Shown here: in pieces, positions 32,772 to 41,575 of the stretch
How positions within the stretch are numbered: the first letter of the stretch is position 1
How the letters are laid out: every line of letters begins with the position of its first letter
Source: Palsa-504 sp050011155
GTDB taxonomy: Bacteria > Actinomycetota > Actinomycetes > Streptosporangiales > Streptosporangiaceae
Assembly (NCBI GenBank): GCA_050011155.1
Contig: JBEKJP010000005.1
Span: 1 to 64,000 of the forward strand
DNA: 64,000 nt
Reading direction: 5' to 3'
Position numbers and translations under genes: made by a program
Notes under the pieces: model-generated
Database searches by the model: none
Seen by the model: the letters and a program-made list of their open reading frames with translations, nothing else
Told to the model about the DNA's origin: nothing

Positions 32772-33320
32772 TCACGATCGGCTAGCCGGAGAGCGATGCG
32801 CGAACAGGTCCCTGAGCAGGCCGACTTCGGCGCCGTGGTGGACCACTTCGTCCAGCACGTGCAGCGCCAGGTCCACCGTGTCCGACTCGGCGTAGGGGCC
32901 CCACGATGGCCCGAGCGGTGCCGTCCACCCGTCCGGGCTGAGCGCGGCCATCCCGGCCCGCCAGTTCCGGTAGTGCTCGTCCAGGAAGCCGGGGACCGCG
33001 GCCGCGCCGGGCGGGAGGCTGATCCGCGCCGTGGTCAGGGTGCCGTCGCCGAATCGCCGGTTCGCGAAGCCGCCGACCGCCATCGCGCCCAGGTGGCCGA
33101 GCCGCCAGGCGATGGTGGTCACCGGCGCCGGGTCGGGGGCGGGACCGCCGCCCCCGCCGCCGTCGAGGCGCCAGCGCCCCTGGCCGTCCTGGCGCAGCGA
33201 CCAGCAGCCGGGCACCGGCTCCCAGAAGTACTCCTCGTCGGTCAGCCCGCTGAGCCGCTCGGTCAGCCGGGCCCACACGTAGTCGAAGGCCGCGATGAGC
33301 GAGGTCCCTGTTTCAGCCAT
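32772..33320 (-). CDS. DinB-like (mycothiol-transferase-type) protein
   Basis: The product is 182 aa from the ATG at 33320; an alternative ATG at 33338 overlaps the VWA gene. It is a four-helix DinB-like protein: TSLIAAFDYVWARLTERLSG, WEPVPGCWSLR, then ITTIAWRLGHL-like TIAWRLGHLGAM and LHVLDEVVHHGAEVGLLRDL with the metal-site His pattern. DinB-like enzymes often use mycothiol or bind a divalent metal. It is the last gene of the long leftward operon, 1 bp after the VWA stop. Its role there may be incidental. Confidence 0.8.
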   Translation of the reverse strand: MAETGTSLIAAFDYVWARLTERLSGLTDEEYFWEPVPGCWSLRQDGQGRWRLDGGGGGGPAPDPAPVTTIAWRLGHLGAMAVGGFANRRFGDGTLTTARISLPPGAAAVPGFLDEHYRNWRAGMAALSPDGWTAPLGPSWGPYAESDTVDLALHVLDEVVHHGAEVGLLRDLFAHRSPASRS

Positions 33321-33321
33321 G

Positions 33322-34527
33322 TCATGATCCAATCGCATCGGCCGCCTGGTACTTCGCGGCCCACTGGGTGATGTCGCGCCGCTCGATGGCGGCGGCCATC
33401 AGGTCGGGGAAAGCGTCGGGGGTGCAGGCAAACGCCGTGACCCCGAGCCCGGCCAGCGCGGCGGCGTTCTCCCGGTCATAGCCGGGCGCGCCGTCGTCGG
33501 ACAGCGCGAGCAGCGCGATCACCTGCGTGCCTGCCGCGGTCATGTCCGCGATCCGGCGCCGCATCGCGTCCCGGTCGCCCCCCTCGAACAGGTCGCTGAC
33601 CAGGACGAAGATCGTGCCGGCGGGGCGGGTGATGAGCCGCTGGCAGTAGGCCACGGCCTGGTTGATGTCGGTCCCGCCGCCGAGCTGGGTGCCGAACAGC
33701 ACATCGACCGGGTCGCTGAGCTGATCGGTCAGGTTTACGACCGAGGTGTCGAAGGCCACCACCGACGTGCGCAGCGACCGGATCGACGCCAGCACGGCGC
33801 CGAACACCCCGGCGTACACCACCGACGACGCCATCGAGCCGCTCTGGTCCAGGCAGAGGATGACGTCACGGGCCACGGCCTGCTGCTTCCGGGCGTACCC
33901 GATCAGGCGCTCGGGCACGACCGTCCGCTGTTCGGGCAGGTAGTTTCGCAGGTTGGCCCGGATCGTCCGGTCCCAGTCGACGTCGGCGGGCCGCCGCGGC
34001 CTGCTCGTCCGGCTGGCCCGGTTCAGCGCTCCGGTCACCGCGGACCGGGTCCGCTGGGCCAGCCGCCGCTCCAGGTCCCTGGTCACCGCGCGCACCACGG
34101 CGCGGGCCGACTCCCGCGCCTGCTCGGGGATCACCCGGCTGAGCGACAGCAGGGTGCCGACCAGGTGCACATCCGGTTCGACCGCGTCCAGCATCTCCGG
34201 CTCGAGCAGCAACCGGGTCAGCCCGAGCCGCTCGATGGCGTCCTTCTGCATGACCTGCACCACGCTGGCCGGGAAGTACGCGCGGATGTCACCGAGCCAG
34301 CGGGCCACGCGCGGCGCGGACGCGCCCAGGCCGGCCTGCCGTCCGGTTCCTGGCTGGCCACCCGGGCCGCCGCGACCGCCCGGGCCGCCGCCGGTCCCGC
34401 CCGAGTCGTACAGGGCGCCGAGCGCCGCGTCGATGCCAGCGTCGGTGCCGGACAGCGGCAGCTTCATCCCGGGGTCGCCGAGCACCAGCCGCCAGCGCCG
34501 CATCCGCTCGTCGTAGCCGCCGCTCAT
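33322..34527 (-). CDS. VWA domain protein of the MoxR/SWIM operon
   Basis: The product is 401 aa from the ATG at 34527, which overlaps the DUF5682 stop (ATGA). Residues about 1-70 contain a Gly/Pro-rich linker (GGTGGGPGGRGGPGGQPG). A helical region follows, then the VWA fold from about 218: DVILCLDQSGSMAS with MIDAS D227, S229 and S231, and the Thr of LGGGTDINQAVAYCQ. It belongs to a different branch from the CoxE-like protein at 199. It is the expected partner of the MoxR ATPase two genes upstream. Confidence 0.9.
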   Translation of the reverse strand: MSGGYDERMRRWRLVLGDPGMKLPLSGTDAGIDAALGALYDSGGTGGGPGGRGGPGGQPGTGRQAGLGASAPRVARWLGDIRAYFPASVVQVMQKDAIERLGLTRLLLEPEMLDAVEPDVHLVGTLLSLSRVIPEQARESARAVVRAVTRDLERRLAQRTRSAVTGALNRASRTSRPRRPADVDWDRTIRANLRNYLPEQRTVVPERLIGYARKQQAVARDVILCLDQSGSMASSVVYAGVFGAVLASIRSLRTSVVAFDTSVVNLTDQLSDPVDVLFGTQLGGGTDINQAVAYCQRLITRPAGTIFVLVSDLFEGGDRDAMRRRIADMTAAGTQVIALLALSDDGAPGYDRENAAALAGLGVTAFACTPDAFPDLMAAAIERRDITQWAAKYQAADAIGS

Positions 34528-36764
34528 GACACCACCGCCGTGGTCCCCGGCCACCCGAGGATCAGGGCTACGGCGCCGGTCGCGAGGGCCGCCCGGTCCT
34601 GATCCAGGTCCTCACCGGGGGCCGGGCCGGCCGCGGGTCCGTGCCCGCTGCCGTCGAGCCTGGCCGCCTTCTGCCCGATCGCCCGCCGTTCCGGTGGCGC
34701 GAACCCGCCGAACGTCCGGCGCAGGGCCGGCAGCACCGCGGTGAACGCCTCGGTGGTCAGCCCGGCCAGCCAGCTGTCGGCCAGGCCCAGCAGCGCGTCG
34801 TCGTGCAAGAGCAGCACGCCGCTGCCAGCCAGGAAGCCCTCGGCCCAGCCCGCGGCGGCCGGGGCGGGGGCGGCGGCGGACAGCGCGCGGGACATCCGCA
34901 AGCCCGCCTCGTCCGCGGTGATCCGGCCCGCGTCGAGCAGCACCCGGGTCAGCCGCCCCGACAGCAGCGGCGTGCACCCGGAGGCCAGCCGGCCCAGCGT
35001 CGCGAGCCACCGGTCGCGGCTGGCGCCGTCGGCGAGCAGCCCGGTCGCGGCGTGCACCGCGTCGACGAGTGCGCGCATGTCATGCTCCGCCGTCTCGTCC
35101 AGGGACGCCACGGCGGCCGGCAGGCCGGCGCAGATCCGGGTGATCATCTCGGCCGCGACCTCGCCGAGCCGGGCCGGATCGGTACCGCGCACATCGCCGT
35201 ACCTGGCCGCGCGGACCAGCGCCGGCAGCGCCGCCATCAAGCGGGTCACGTCGGTGTCCAGCGCCGCCTGGTCCCTGACCGCCGTGAGCACGGGCGGCAG
35301 GGCGTCGGCGAGGTCGGCGAGCAGGCACTGCTCGGTAAGCGCCGTCAGCTGGTCCAGGGCGGTCGCCGCGGCCGCGATGGAGGTGGCGCGCTGGGTGGCG
35401 GCGTCCGCGACCGTGCTGCCCCACATGCTCGCCTCGATCAGGGCTAGGTCGAGCTCGGGGCGCCAGGTCAGCTGCCAGCTTTCCCGGAACGTGCCCACGT
35501 TCCGTACCCGGCCCTGCTGCGCGATGCCCCAGGCCACGTCGAGCAGGGCGAGCCGGTGCAGCAGGCAGCTGCGGCCCAGGTCGGTCGGCTTACGCAGGTC
35601 CAAGTCGTAGTCCCGGGGCTCCGCCTCGGGGCGCAGCCGCAGGTGGCGCTGCTGCTCCCGCAGATCGCGCTGCAGCGGAACCATGGGGGTGGCGGGTGAC
35701 ACCGCGCCGAGCCGCTCGGCCAGCACCAGCTTGCGCTGGATGAGCTCGACCAGCAGATCGCTGCCCTCGCACAGCACCGCGCGGGCGGCCTCGGTGACCT
35801 CCTCCAGCCCGGCCAGCGGGCGGCCGCGCAGCGCGGCGAGCGCTCCGGCCAGCCGCACCGACTCGATGACGTGCGCCGGCGAGGCCGGGATGCCCTCGTC
35901 CCGCAGGACGGCGGCGGCCCGGGCCAGCCACCGCTCGACGGGCTGTCCCGGCGCGGCGAACAGGTGGTCGTACCAGCCGGGAGAACGGATGCCGGCCCCG
36001 TAGCCCGAGCGGTAGGACAGCCGCCCGTAGGTCCACGGCACCCAGGTCAGGGACGCCTTCACCTTGGGCAGGCCGCGCAGCAGCCGGTCGTCGGCGGCCG
36101 CGGCGGGCAGCTCCCGCAGGGCCGGCACGTGCCAGGCGCCGCAGATCACCGCGATCCGCTCGAAGCCCTCCTTGACGGCCCGCCGCAGCACCTTCCGCAT
36201 ATGCGCCTCGCGGACCGCGTCCCGTGGGTCGTCGTCCCCGGCGTCGGCGCGCAGGACGGAGATGGCCTCGGCCAGCGCGCCGAAGACCGCGGTCCCCGGC
36301 ACGTGCTCGACCACGTCCTCCCACCAGCGTTCCGGGTCGTCGTACCCGGCCGCGGCGGCTAGCTGGCCGATCGGGTCGGCGCGTTCCCGCGGCTCGTCTC
36401 CCGGCTCTTCGGGCTCGTCCCCGTGCATCGCCAGCTGGTGCGCGGCGGGCAGGTCGCAGAACCGGACCGGGATGTCCGCCGCCAGCGCGTACCTGATCGC
36501 CTGCCACTCCGGCGAGAACACCGCGAACGGCCAGAACGCCGCCCGCCTGGCCTCGCCCGGCACGTACCCGAGCAGCGCCACCGGCGGCCGCATTCCCGGG
36601 TCGGCCGCCAGCGGTACCAGCCCGTCGGCTTCCGGCGGTCCCTCGATCAGCACGATGTCCGGGTGCTGCTCCGCCAGCGCGGCCCGCACCGACCGCGCCG
36701 AACCTGGGCCGTGGTGCCTGACCCCGTACAGCGAGACGGTGTCGCCGGTCCGGAGGCTGCTCAT
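34524..36764 (-). CDS. DUF5682 family protein
   Basis: The product is 746 aa from the ATG at 36764 (ATGA overlap with the MoxR gene). The N-terminal part reads VSLYGVRHHGPGSARSVRAA, DIVLIEGPPEADGLVPL, then FERIAVICGAWHVPAL. This His/Glu-rich layout (VRHHGPGS, EGPPE, GAWHVP) resembles the TraB/ChaN-like EreA fold that holds a catalytic His and Glu. The rest is helical, with no membrane segment. I recognise the DUF5682 pattern by its company and N-terminus. If active, it may be a metal-dependent hydrolase. Biological role unknown. Confidence 0.82.
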   Translation of the reverse strand: MSSLRTGDTVSLYGVRHHGPGSARSVRAALAEQHPDIVLIEGPPEADGLVPLAADPGMRPPVALLGYVPGEARRAAFWPFAVFSPEWQAIRYALAADIPVRFCDLPAAHQLAMHGDEPEEPGDEPRERADPIGQLAAAAGYDDPERWWEDVVEHVPGTAVFGALAEAISVLRADAGDDDPRDAVREAHMRKVLRRAVKEGFERIAVICGAWHVPALRELPAAAADDRLLRGLPKVKASLTWVPWTYGRLSYRSGYGAGIRSPGWYDHLFAAPGQPVERWLARAAAVLRDEGIPASPAHVIESVRLAGALAALRGRPLAGLEEVTEAARAVLCEGSDLLVELIQRKLVLAERLGAVSPATPMVPLQRDLREQQRHLRLRPEAEPRDYDLDLRKPTDLGRSCLLHRLALLDVAWGIAQQGRVRNVGTFRESWQLTWRPELDLALIEASMWGSTVADAATQRATSIAAAATALDQLTALTEQCLLADLADALPPVLTAVRDQAALDTDVTRLMAALPALVRAARYGDVRGTDPARLGEVAAEMITRICAGLPAAVASLDETAEHDMRALVDAVHAATGLLADGASRDRWLATLGRLASGCTPLLSGRLTRVLLDAGRITADEAGLRMSRALSAAAPAPAAAGWAEGFLAGSGVLLLHDDALLGLADSWLAGLTTEAFTAVLPALRRTFGGFAPPERRAIGQKAARLDGSGHGPAAGPAPGEDLDQDRAALATGAVALILGWPGTTAVVS

Positions 36765-37891
36765 CCGGCGACGTCGCGGCAGGCGCGGTAGAAGTCGCTC
36801 CAGTCGTCGCGCTCCCGGATGACCGTCTCCAGGTATTCCTGCCATACCGAGCGGTCCGCCACCGGGTCCTGTACGACGGCGCCGGTAATGCCGCCGGCCA
36901 CGTCGGCGGGGCGCAGCACGCCGTCGCCGAAGTGCGCGGCCAGCGCCAGGCCGCTGGTGATCACCGAGATGGCCTCGGCGGTGGACAGCGTGCCGCTCGG
37001 CGACTTGACCCGGGCCCGGCCGTCCTCGGTGACCCCCTGGCGCAGCTCGCGGAAGACCGTGACCACCCGCCTGATCTCGTCGGCCCCGGGCGCGATGTCC
37101 GGCAATCCGATCGAGCGGCCGAGCTGGGCAACCCGCCGGGTGACGATATCCACCTCCTGCTCGGCCGAGGCGGGGACCGGGAGCACGACGGTGTTGAACC
37201 GCCGGCGCAGCGCGCTGGACAGGTCGTTCACGCCGCGATCGCGGTCGTTGGCGGTGGCGATGACGTTGAAGCCGCGTACCGCCTGCAGCTCGGTCCCCAG
37301 CTCGGGGACCGGCAGCGTTTTCTCCGACAAGATGGTGATCAGCGCGTCCTGCACGTCCGAGGGCATCCGGGTCAGCTCCTCGACCCGGGCGATCTGGCCG
37401 CCGGACATCGCGCGCATCACCGGGCTCGGCACCAGGGCGTCGAGGGACGGGCCCTCGGCGATCAGCCGTGCGTAGTTCCAGCCGTACCTGACCGCCTCCT
37501 CGGCGGTTCCCGCGGTGCCCTGGACCATCAGGGTGGAGTCACCGGAGACCGCCGCCGCCAGGTGCTCGGACAGCCAGGTCTTCGCGGTGCCGGGCACCCC
37601 GAGCAGCAGCAGCGCCCGGTCGGTGGCCAGCGTGGCCACCGCGACCTCGATGAGGCGCCGGGAGCCCACGTATTTCGGCGTGATCACGGTCCCGTCCGCG
37701 GCACCCGGGACGATGCCGCCGAGCAGGTACGTGGTCACGGCCCACGGGGACAGCCGCCAGCCCGGCGGCCGCGGCCGGTCATCGGCGGCCGCCAGCGCGG
37801 CCAGTTCGGCCGCGTACGCCTGCTCCGCGTGTGGCCGCAGCACTACTTCGGCCGACTCAGCGTCCCCCGGTTTAGGCAGCACGGTCGTCAT
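36761..37891 (-). CDS. MoxR-family AAA+ ATPase of the SWIM-VWA operon
   Basis: The product is 376 aa. Walker A is GVPGTAKT at 98-105. The segment after it, TLMVQGTAGTAEEAVRYGWN, and the Walker B/inserts including GGQIARVEELTRMPSDVQDA differ from the CoxD-like ATPase at 1316. Sensor 1 is VIATANDRDRGVNDLSSALR. The N-terminal 50 residues are an extension. The start overlaps the DUF5691 gene by 20 bp, and its stop overlaps the DUF5682 start, so expression is tightly coupled. It probably forms a hexamer that remodels a client presented by the VWA protein. Confidence 0.9.
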   Translation of the reverse strand: MTTVLPKPGDAESAEVVLRPHAEQAYAAELAALAAADDRPRPPGWRLSPWAVTTYLLGGIVPGAADGTVITPKYVGSRRLIEVAVATLATDRALLLLGVPGTAKTWLSEHLAAAVSGDSTLMVQGTAGTAEEAVRYGWNYARLIAEGPSLDALVPSPVMRAMSGGQIARVEELTRMPSDVQDALITILSEKTLPVPELGTELQAVRGFNVIATANDRDRGVNDLSSALRRRFNTVVLPVPASAEQEVDIVTRRVAQLGRSIGLPDIAPGADEIRRVVTVFRELRQGVTEDGRARVKSPSGTLSTAEAISVITSGLALAAHFGDGVLRPADVAGGITGAVVQDPVADRSVWQEYLETVIRERDDWSDFYRACRDVAG

Positions 37892-39209
37892 CGTCGAGCT
37901 CCTTCAGCATCTGGTAGCGGAATCGCAGGATCCGGACCGCGTCGTCCAGGAAGGGCGGTCCGCCCGGATACGGCTCGGGCAAGGCGCCGGGCGCGCCCAG
38001 GGCCGGGTCGGCTCGCCGGGCCAGCTGGCCCAGGACCTCGGCGGCCGTGGTGGACCGGCCGTACGGCCCGTGCCTGAGCGGCCGTTCGATCAGCGCGGCC
38101 ATCCATTCCCCGGCGCCGCGGTCGTATCGGCTCTGGGTGATCGCCGCCCGCGCCCAGCCGGTGTACAGCACCGGGGCCCAGTCACCCGCGTCCAGGCCGA
38201 CGATCTCGGCGGGTGCCAGCCCGAACCGGTCGGTCCAGGTCGCCAGCGGGGTGCGGGCCAGCAGGTCGAGCAGCAGCGTGGCCTGGGCGGCCAGCGGCGG
38301 TCCTTCCGGGCCGGGCGGCGTGATCCCGTCCCGCCGCATGGCGCGGTCGCATTCGGGCGGCGGGCTGACGAGCAGGCCGTCGCCGCCCATGCCCCGCTGC
38401 CGGTGCAGGCGGGGCCGGGCCCGCTCGGCCATCCGCCCGGCCAGGGCCGACCCGGGCAGGGCGGCGAGCAGGTCGGCGGCCGCCTTGCGCACCCAGGCGT
38501 GACGGTCGTCGAGCGCGGCTTCGAGCAGCGGCTCGTCGGCCAGGCTCAGTCCGCTGGCGATCGCGTGCAGGAACATGACGCGCTCGTCCGGTCCGGCCGC
38601 GTCCCAGCTCGCCGCGATCAGTTCCCGGGCGGCGCCGAGGTCCTGGGCGCGGAGCGCGGCCAGGTAACCGCGCCGCTGGGCGAGGTCGCCCAGCCGCCAC
38701 GCGTCCGCGTCGGCCGGGGCGTAGGTCAGGACGAACGTCCACTCCGGGTTGAGCCCGGCCAGCCAGCGCGCCCGGGGGCCGCCCGCCGCCGCGGCCAGGC
38801 GGCGCAGCCCGGCGTCGGCCGGCGTACCCCGCCGGGCCTGATGCAGCAGCGCGGGCAGCAGTTGGGCGGGAACGCGGCGGCCGCGTACGGTGACCGCCGT
38901 CAGCCACTCGGCCAGCAGGTCGGTGTGCTCCCCGCCGAGCATCCGGGCCAGGCGGCGCCCGGCCGCCCGGCTCACCGCGGGAACCGTGTCGGGCTCGGCG
39001 GCGGTCAGCGGCTCGGCCTGTTCCTGCAGGCGGCCGCCGCGACGGGCGGCCGCCAGCAGCGCGGCCCGGTCCAGCAAGAGCGCGGCCGGGTCGGCTGGGG
39101 TATCCGGGGCGCCGGCCCAGCCGGGCACGCCAGGGATGGGAACGGCGGGAACCGCGGCCCGTTCGGTGCCAATGAGGCTCGCGGTGACCAGGTCCGGCCA
39201 TGTGCTCAT
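37872..39209 (-). CDS. DUF5691 family protein
   Basis: The product is 445 aa from the ATG at 39209 (ATGA overlap with the SWIM gene). A 61-codon upstream extension is a shadow. The start is STWPDLVTASLIGTERAAVP. The body is almost wholly helical and repeat-like (LPALLHQARRGTPADAGLRR, ALRAQDLGAARELIAASWDA, LLEAALDDRHAWVRKAAADL), resembling HEAT-type solenoids. Such proteins usually serve as scaffolds. Family assigned by pattern and gene order. Role unknown. Confidence 0.8.
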   Translation of the reverse strand: MSTWPDLVTASLIGTERAAVPAVPIPGVPGWAGAPDTPADPAALLLDRAALLAAARRGGRLQEQAEPLTAAEPDTVPAVSRAAGRRLARMLGGEHTDLLAEWLTAVTVRGRRVPAQLLPALLHQARRGTPADAGLRRLAAAAGGPRARWLAGLNPEWTFVLTYAPADADAWRLGDLAQRRGYLAALRAQDLGAARELIAASWDAAGPDERVMFLHAIASGLSLADEPLLEAALDDRHAWVRKAAADLLAALPGSALAGRMAERARPRLHRQRGMGGDGLLVSPPPECDRAMRRDGITPPGPEGPPLAAQATLLLDLLARTPLATWTDRFGLAPAEIVGLDAGDWAPVLYTGWARAAITQSRYDRGAGEWMAALIERPLRHGPYGRSTTAAEVLGQLARRADPALGAPGALPEPYPGGPPFLDDAVRILRFRYQMLKELDDDDRAA

Positions 39210-40513
39210 AGCGGTACCGCCCGTCCGTCTTCGTCCCAGGCGGTCAGCGGCCACAGGCCGCGCGGTGTCCACTCGCCGGCCACCGTCACCGGCTGCCCGG
39301 CGGACAGGGCGAGCAGCGTCCAGGAGATGCCCGCCTCCGGGTGCAGCGGCAGCGCTTCCCCGGCCGCGTCGGACACGGCCGGGGATGAGCACCGCGCAGG
39401 CCCGACGTGGAGCACTGCGGGCCAGGTGTCCAGCCAGGGATCCGCCGCGAGGGCAGCGGCGTACCCGGCCAGCATCCCGGAGACAGAACCGCCGTCCGGC
39501 GGGCTGCCCCCGACGGTGCCGCGCCGGGCCAGCACGAGCGCCCGCAGCGGGACGGCGCCCGGGTAGAACACCAGGTCGGCGTCGGCGTCGGTGCCGGGCA
39601 GCAGCGAGTCATCGGGGCTGGCGCCGGCCACGGCGAAGCTGAGCACGAGCGCGGTGCGGCCGGTCTTGCGACCGCGCAGCCAGGTCCGGCGGGCCTGGAC
39701 CCGGTCCTGCTCGACGTCCCGGCGGCCCAGCACCTGCCAGTGATCCCGGACCGGCTCCCCGCCGGCCACCACGTCGGCCTGGCGGAGGCTGAACCCGATC
39801 CGCGACCGGACGGTCTCCCGCAGCGGCGGCGGCAGTTCGCCCTGGCGGCGGTAGGCGACGGCGAGCAGGCGGAGCAGCGCGTACTCCTCAAGCAGCCTGC
39901 CCTCCCAGCCCGGCCCGGAATGCGGGACCGCGGCGAGGCCGCGCAGGCGCTCGGCCAGGCCGGAGGCCTGCGCGTCGACCATCCGGGCGGCGATGTCGTC
40001 CCAGTGACGGTATTCGGCCTGCTGGCTGGCGGCCAGGCCGTGGCGCACCTGGTCGCAGAGCCACCGGTCGAGCTCGGTCAGGCCGGACGCCACCCGGGCC
40101 TCGCGCTGCTCCGCGCGCCTGGCCGCCGCCTTCTGGTCCTTCGGCTCACCCGGCTCGCCGGCCGTGGCCTGGCCCGTCTTGGCCGCACGGCCGGCCAGCC
40201 AGCTGGCGGCCCAGCCGGGTGGCTCGGCGGTCTCCTCGGGCACCGTCCCGTCGGCCCAGAGCAGCAGCAGGGCCAGCGCGTGCTTGCAGGGGAACTTCCG
40301 GCTCGGGCAGGAGCACCGGTAGGCCGGACCGGCCAGGTCGACCACGGTCAGGTACGGCGCGGCGGCGCTGCCGCGGCATTCACCCCACAGCGAGCCCGGC
40401 CCGGCCCCGACCGCCGTCCAGGCCCGGCCAGAGGTCAGCGACTGGGCGGCCCGCTGCGACGGCGCATCGGGCGCCAGGGCAAGCACGTGCGCGCGATCCC
40501 AGCGTTCAGCCAC
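39206..40513 (-). CDS. SWIM zinc-finger protein
   Basis: The product is 435 aa from the GTG at 40513, with AGGG about 8 nt upstream; an ATG at 40543 is possible. The SWIM finger is YRCSCPSRKFPCKHALALLL, with zinc ligands C67, C69, C76 and H78 (CxCxnCxH). The N-terminus AERWDRAHVLALAPDAPSQR and the helical middle fit the actinobacterial SWIM family. SWIM fingers bind DNA or protein. As first gene of the operon it may recruit or target the downstream MoxR-VWA machine. Confidence 0.9.
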   Translation of the reverse strand: MAERWDRAHVLALAPDAPSQRAAQSLTSGRAWTAVGAGPGSLWGECRGSAAAPYLTVVDLAGPAYRCSCPSRKFPCKHALALLLLWADGTVPEETAEPPGWAASWLAGRAAKTGQATAGEPGEPKDQKAAARRAEQREARVASGLTELDRWLCDQVRHGLAASQQAEYRHWDDIAARMVDAQASGLAERLRGLAAVPHSGPGWEGRLLEEYALLRLLAVAYRRQGELPPPLRETVRSRIGFSLRQADVVAGGEPVRDHWQVLGRRDVEQDRVQARRTWLRGRKTGRTALVLSFAVAGASPDDSLLPGTDADADLVFYPGAVPLRALVLARRGTVGGSPPDGGSVSGMLAGYAAALAADPWLDTWPAVLHVGPARCSSPAVSDAAGEALPLHPEAGISWTLLALSAGQPVTVAGEWTPRGLWPLTAWDEDGRAVPL

Positions 40514-40574
40514 GTCAGGAACCCTAGCGGGTGGCACTGACATTCGAATGGGCATACGTGACGGCCACCGCGGG

Positions 40575-40616
40575 TTGAGGGGTACTTGGGAGAAGTTGAG
40601 GGGTACTCGAGAGAAG
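40575..40616 (+). repeat. 21-bp tandem duplication in the divergent SWIM/oxidoreductase promoter region
   Basis: Two adjacent copies begin TTGAGGGGTACT and end GAGAAG (40575-40595 and 40596-40616), differing at two positions. The period of 21 bp is two helical turns, so a protein binding both copies would sit on one face. It lies 15 bp ahead of the oxidoreductase ATG, over its 5' region. Confidence 0.8.
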
Positions 40617-40630
40617 ACGGAGGCAGGCCG

Positions 40631-41545
40631 ATGAAAGCAGTGCGGTTCGATGAGTACGGCGATGTGGGCGTCCTGAAGGTCATCGACGTGCCGACGCCGG
40701 CGCCCGGCCCGGGCCAGGTCCTGGTTCAGGTCAAGGCGGCGGGGATCAATCCCGGCGAGGCCAAGATCCGCGAGGGCCTGCTGCACGCCAGGTGGCCCGC
40801 CACCTTCCCGTCCGGGGAGGGGAGCGACCTGGCCGGGGTGGTGGCGGAGACCGGGCCGGGCGTGACCGGGGTCGCCGTCAGCGACGAGGTCATCGGCTAC
40901 ACCGACAACCGGTCCAGCCAGGCCGAGTACGCCGTGGTCGAGGAGCAGAACCTGACCGCCAAGCCCGCGGGCGTCCCGTGGGAGGTGGCGGGCGCGCTGT
41001 TCGTGGCCGGGGCCACGGCCTACGCCGCGGTCCGGGCCGTCGCGCTGACCGAAGGTGACACGGTAGTCGTGTCCGGCGCGGCCGGCGGAGTCGGCTCGAT
41101 CGCCGTCCAACTGGCCCGGCGGGCCGGCGCCACCGTGATAGGGCTGGCCAGCCCGGCGAACCACGAGTGGCTGGCCGGGCACGGGGTGATCCCGGTGCCG
41201 TACGGCGACGGCGCGGCCGACCGGATCAGGCAGGCCGCGGGCAAGATCGACGCGTTCATCGACACGTTCGGCGCAGGCTACGTGCAACTGGCGCTGGAGC
41301 TCGGGGTCGAGCCGTCCCGGATCGACACCATCGCCGATTTCGACGCGATCGCCGAGTACGGCGTCAAGGGCGACGGCAACGCGGCCGGCGCCAGCGCGGC
41401 CACCCTGGCCGAGCTGGCCGCCCTGATCGCCAGCGGCCAGCTCGAGGTCCCGATCGCCGCGACCTTCCCGCTCAGCCAGGTCCAGGACGCCTACCGGGAG
41501 CTGGCGAGCGGCCACGTCCGCGGGAAGATCGTCCTGACGACCTGA
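40631..41545 (+). CDS. Zinc-independent quinone oxidoreductase-like (MDR family) enzyme
   Basis: The product is 304 aa from the ATG at 40631, preceded by GGAGG; an earlier in-frame start at 40586 lies inside the tandem repeat. MKAVRFDEYGDVGVLKVIDV and VLVQVKAAGINPGEAKIREG give the GroES-like domain. VSGAAGGVGSIAVQLARRAG is the NADPH-binding loop. There are no catalytic or structural zinc ligands. It should reduce quinones or enals using NADPH. It is divergent from the SWIM operon, 117 bp away. Confidence 0.92.
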   Translation: MKAVRFDEYGDVGVLKVIDVPTPAPGPGQVLVQVKAAGINPGEAKIREGLLHARWPATFPSGEGSDLAGVVAETGPGVTGVAVSDEVIGYTDNRSSQAEYAVVEEQNLTAKPAGVPWEVAGALFVAGATAYAAVRAVALTEGDTVVVSGAAGGVGSIAVQLARRAGATVIGLASPANHEWLAGHGVIPVPYGDGAADRIRQAAGKIDAFIDTFGAGYVQLALELGVEPSRIDTIADFDAIAEYGVKGDGNAAGASAATLAELAALIASGQLEVPIAATFPLSQVQDAYRELASGHVRGKIVLTT

Positions 41546-41575
41546 CCGTGGCGGGTCGGCGCGTACTGTCAGGTT

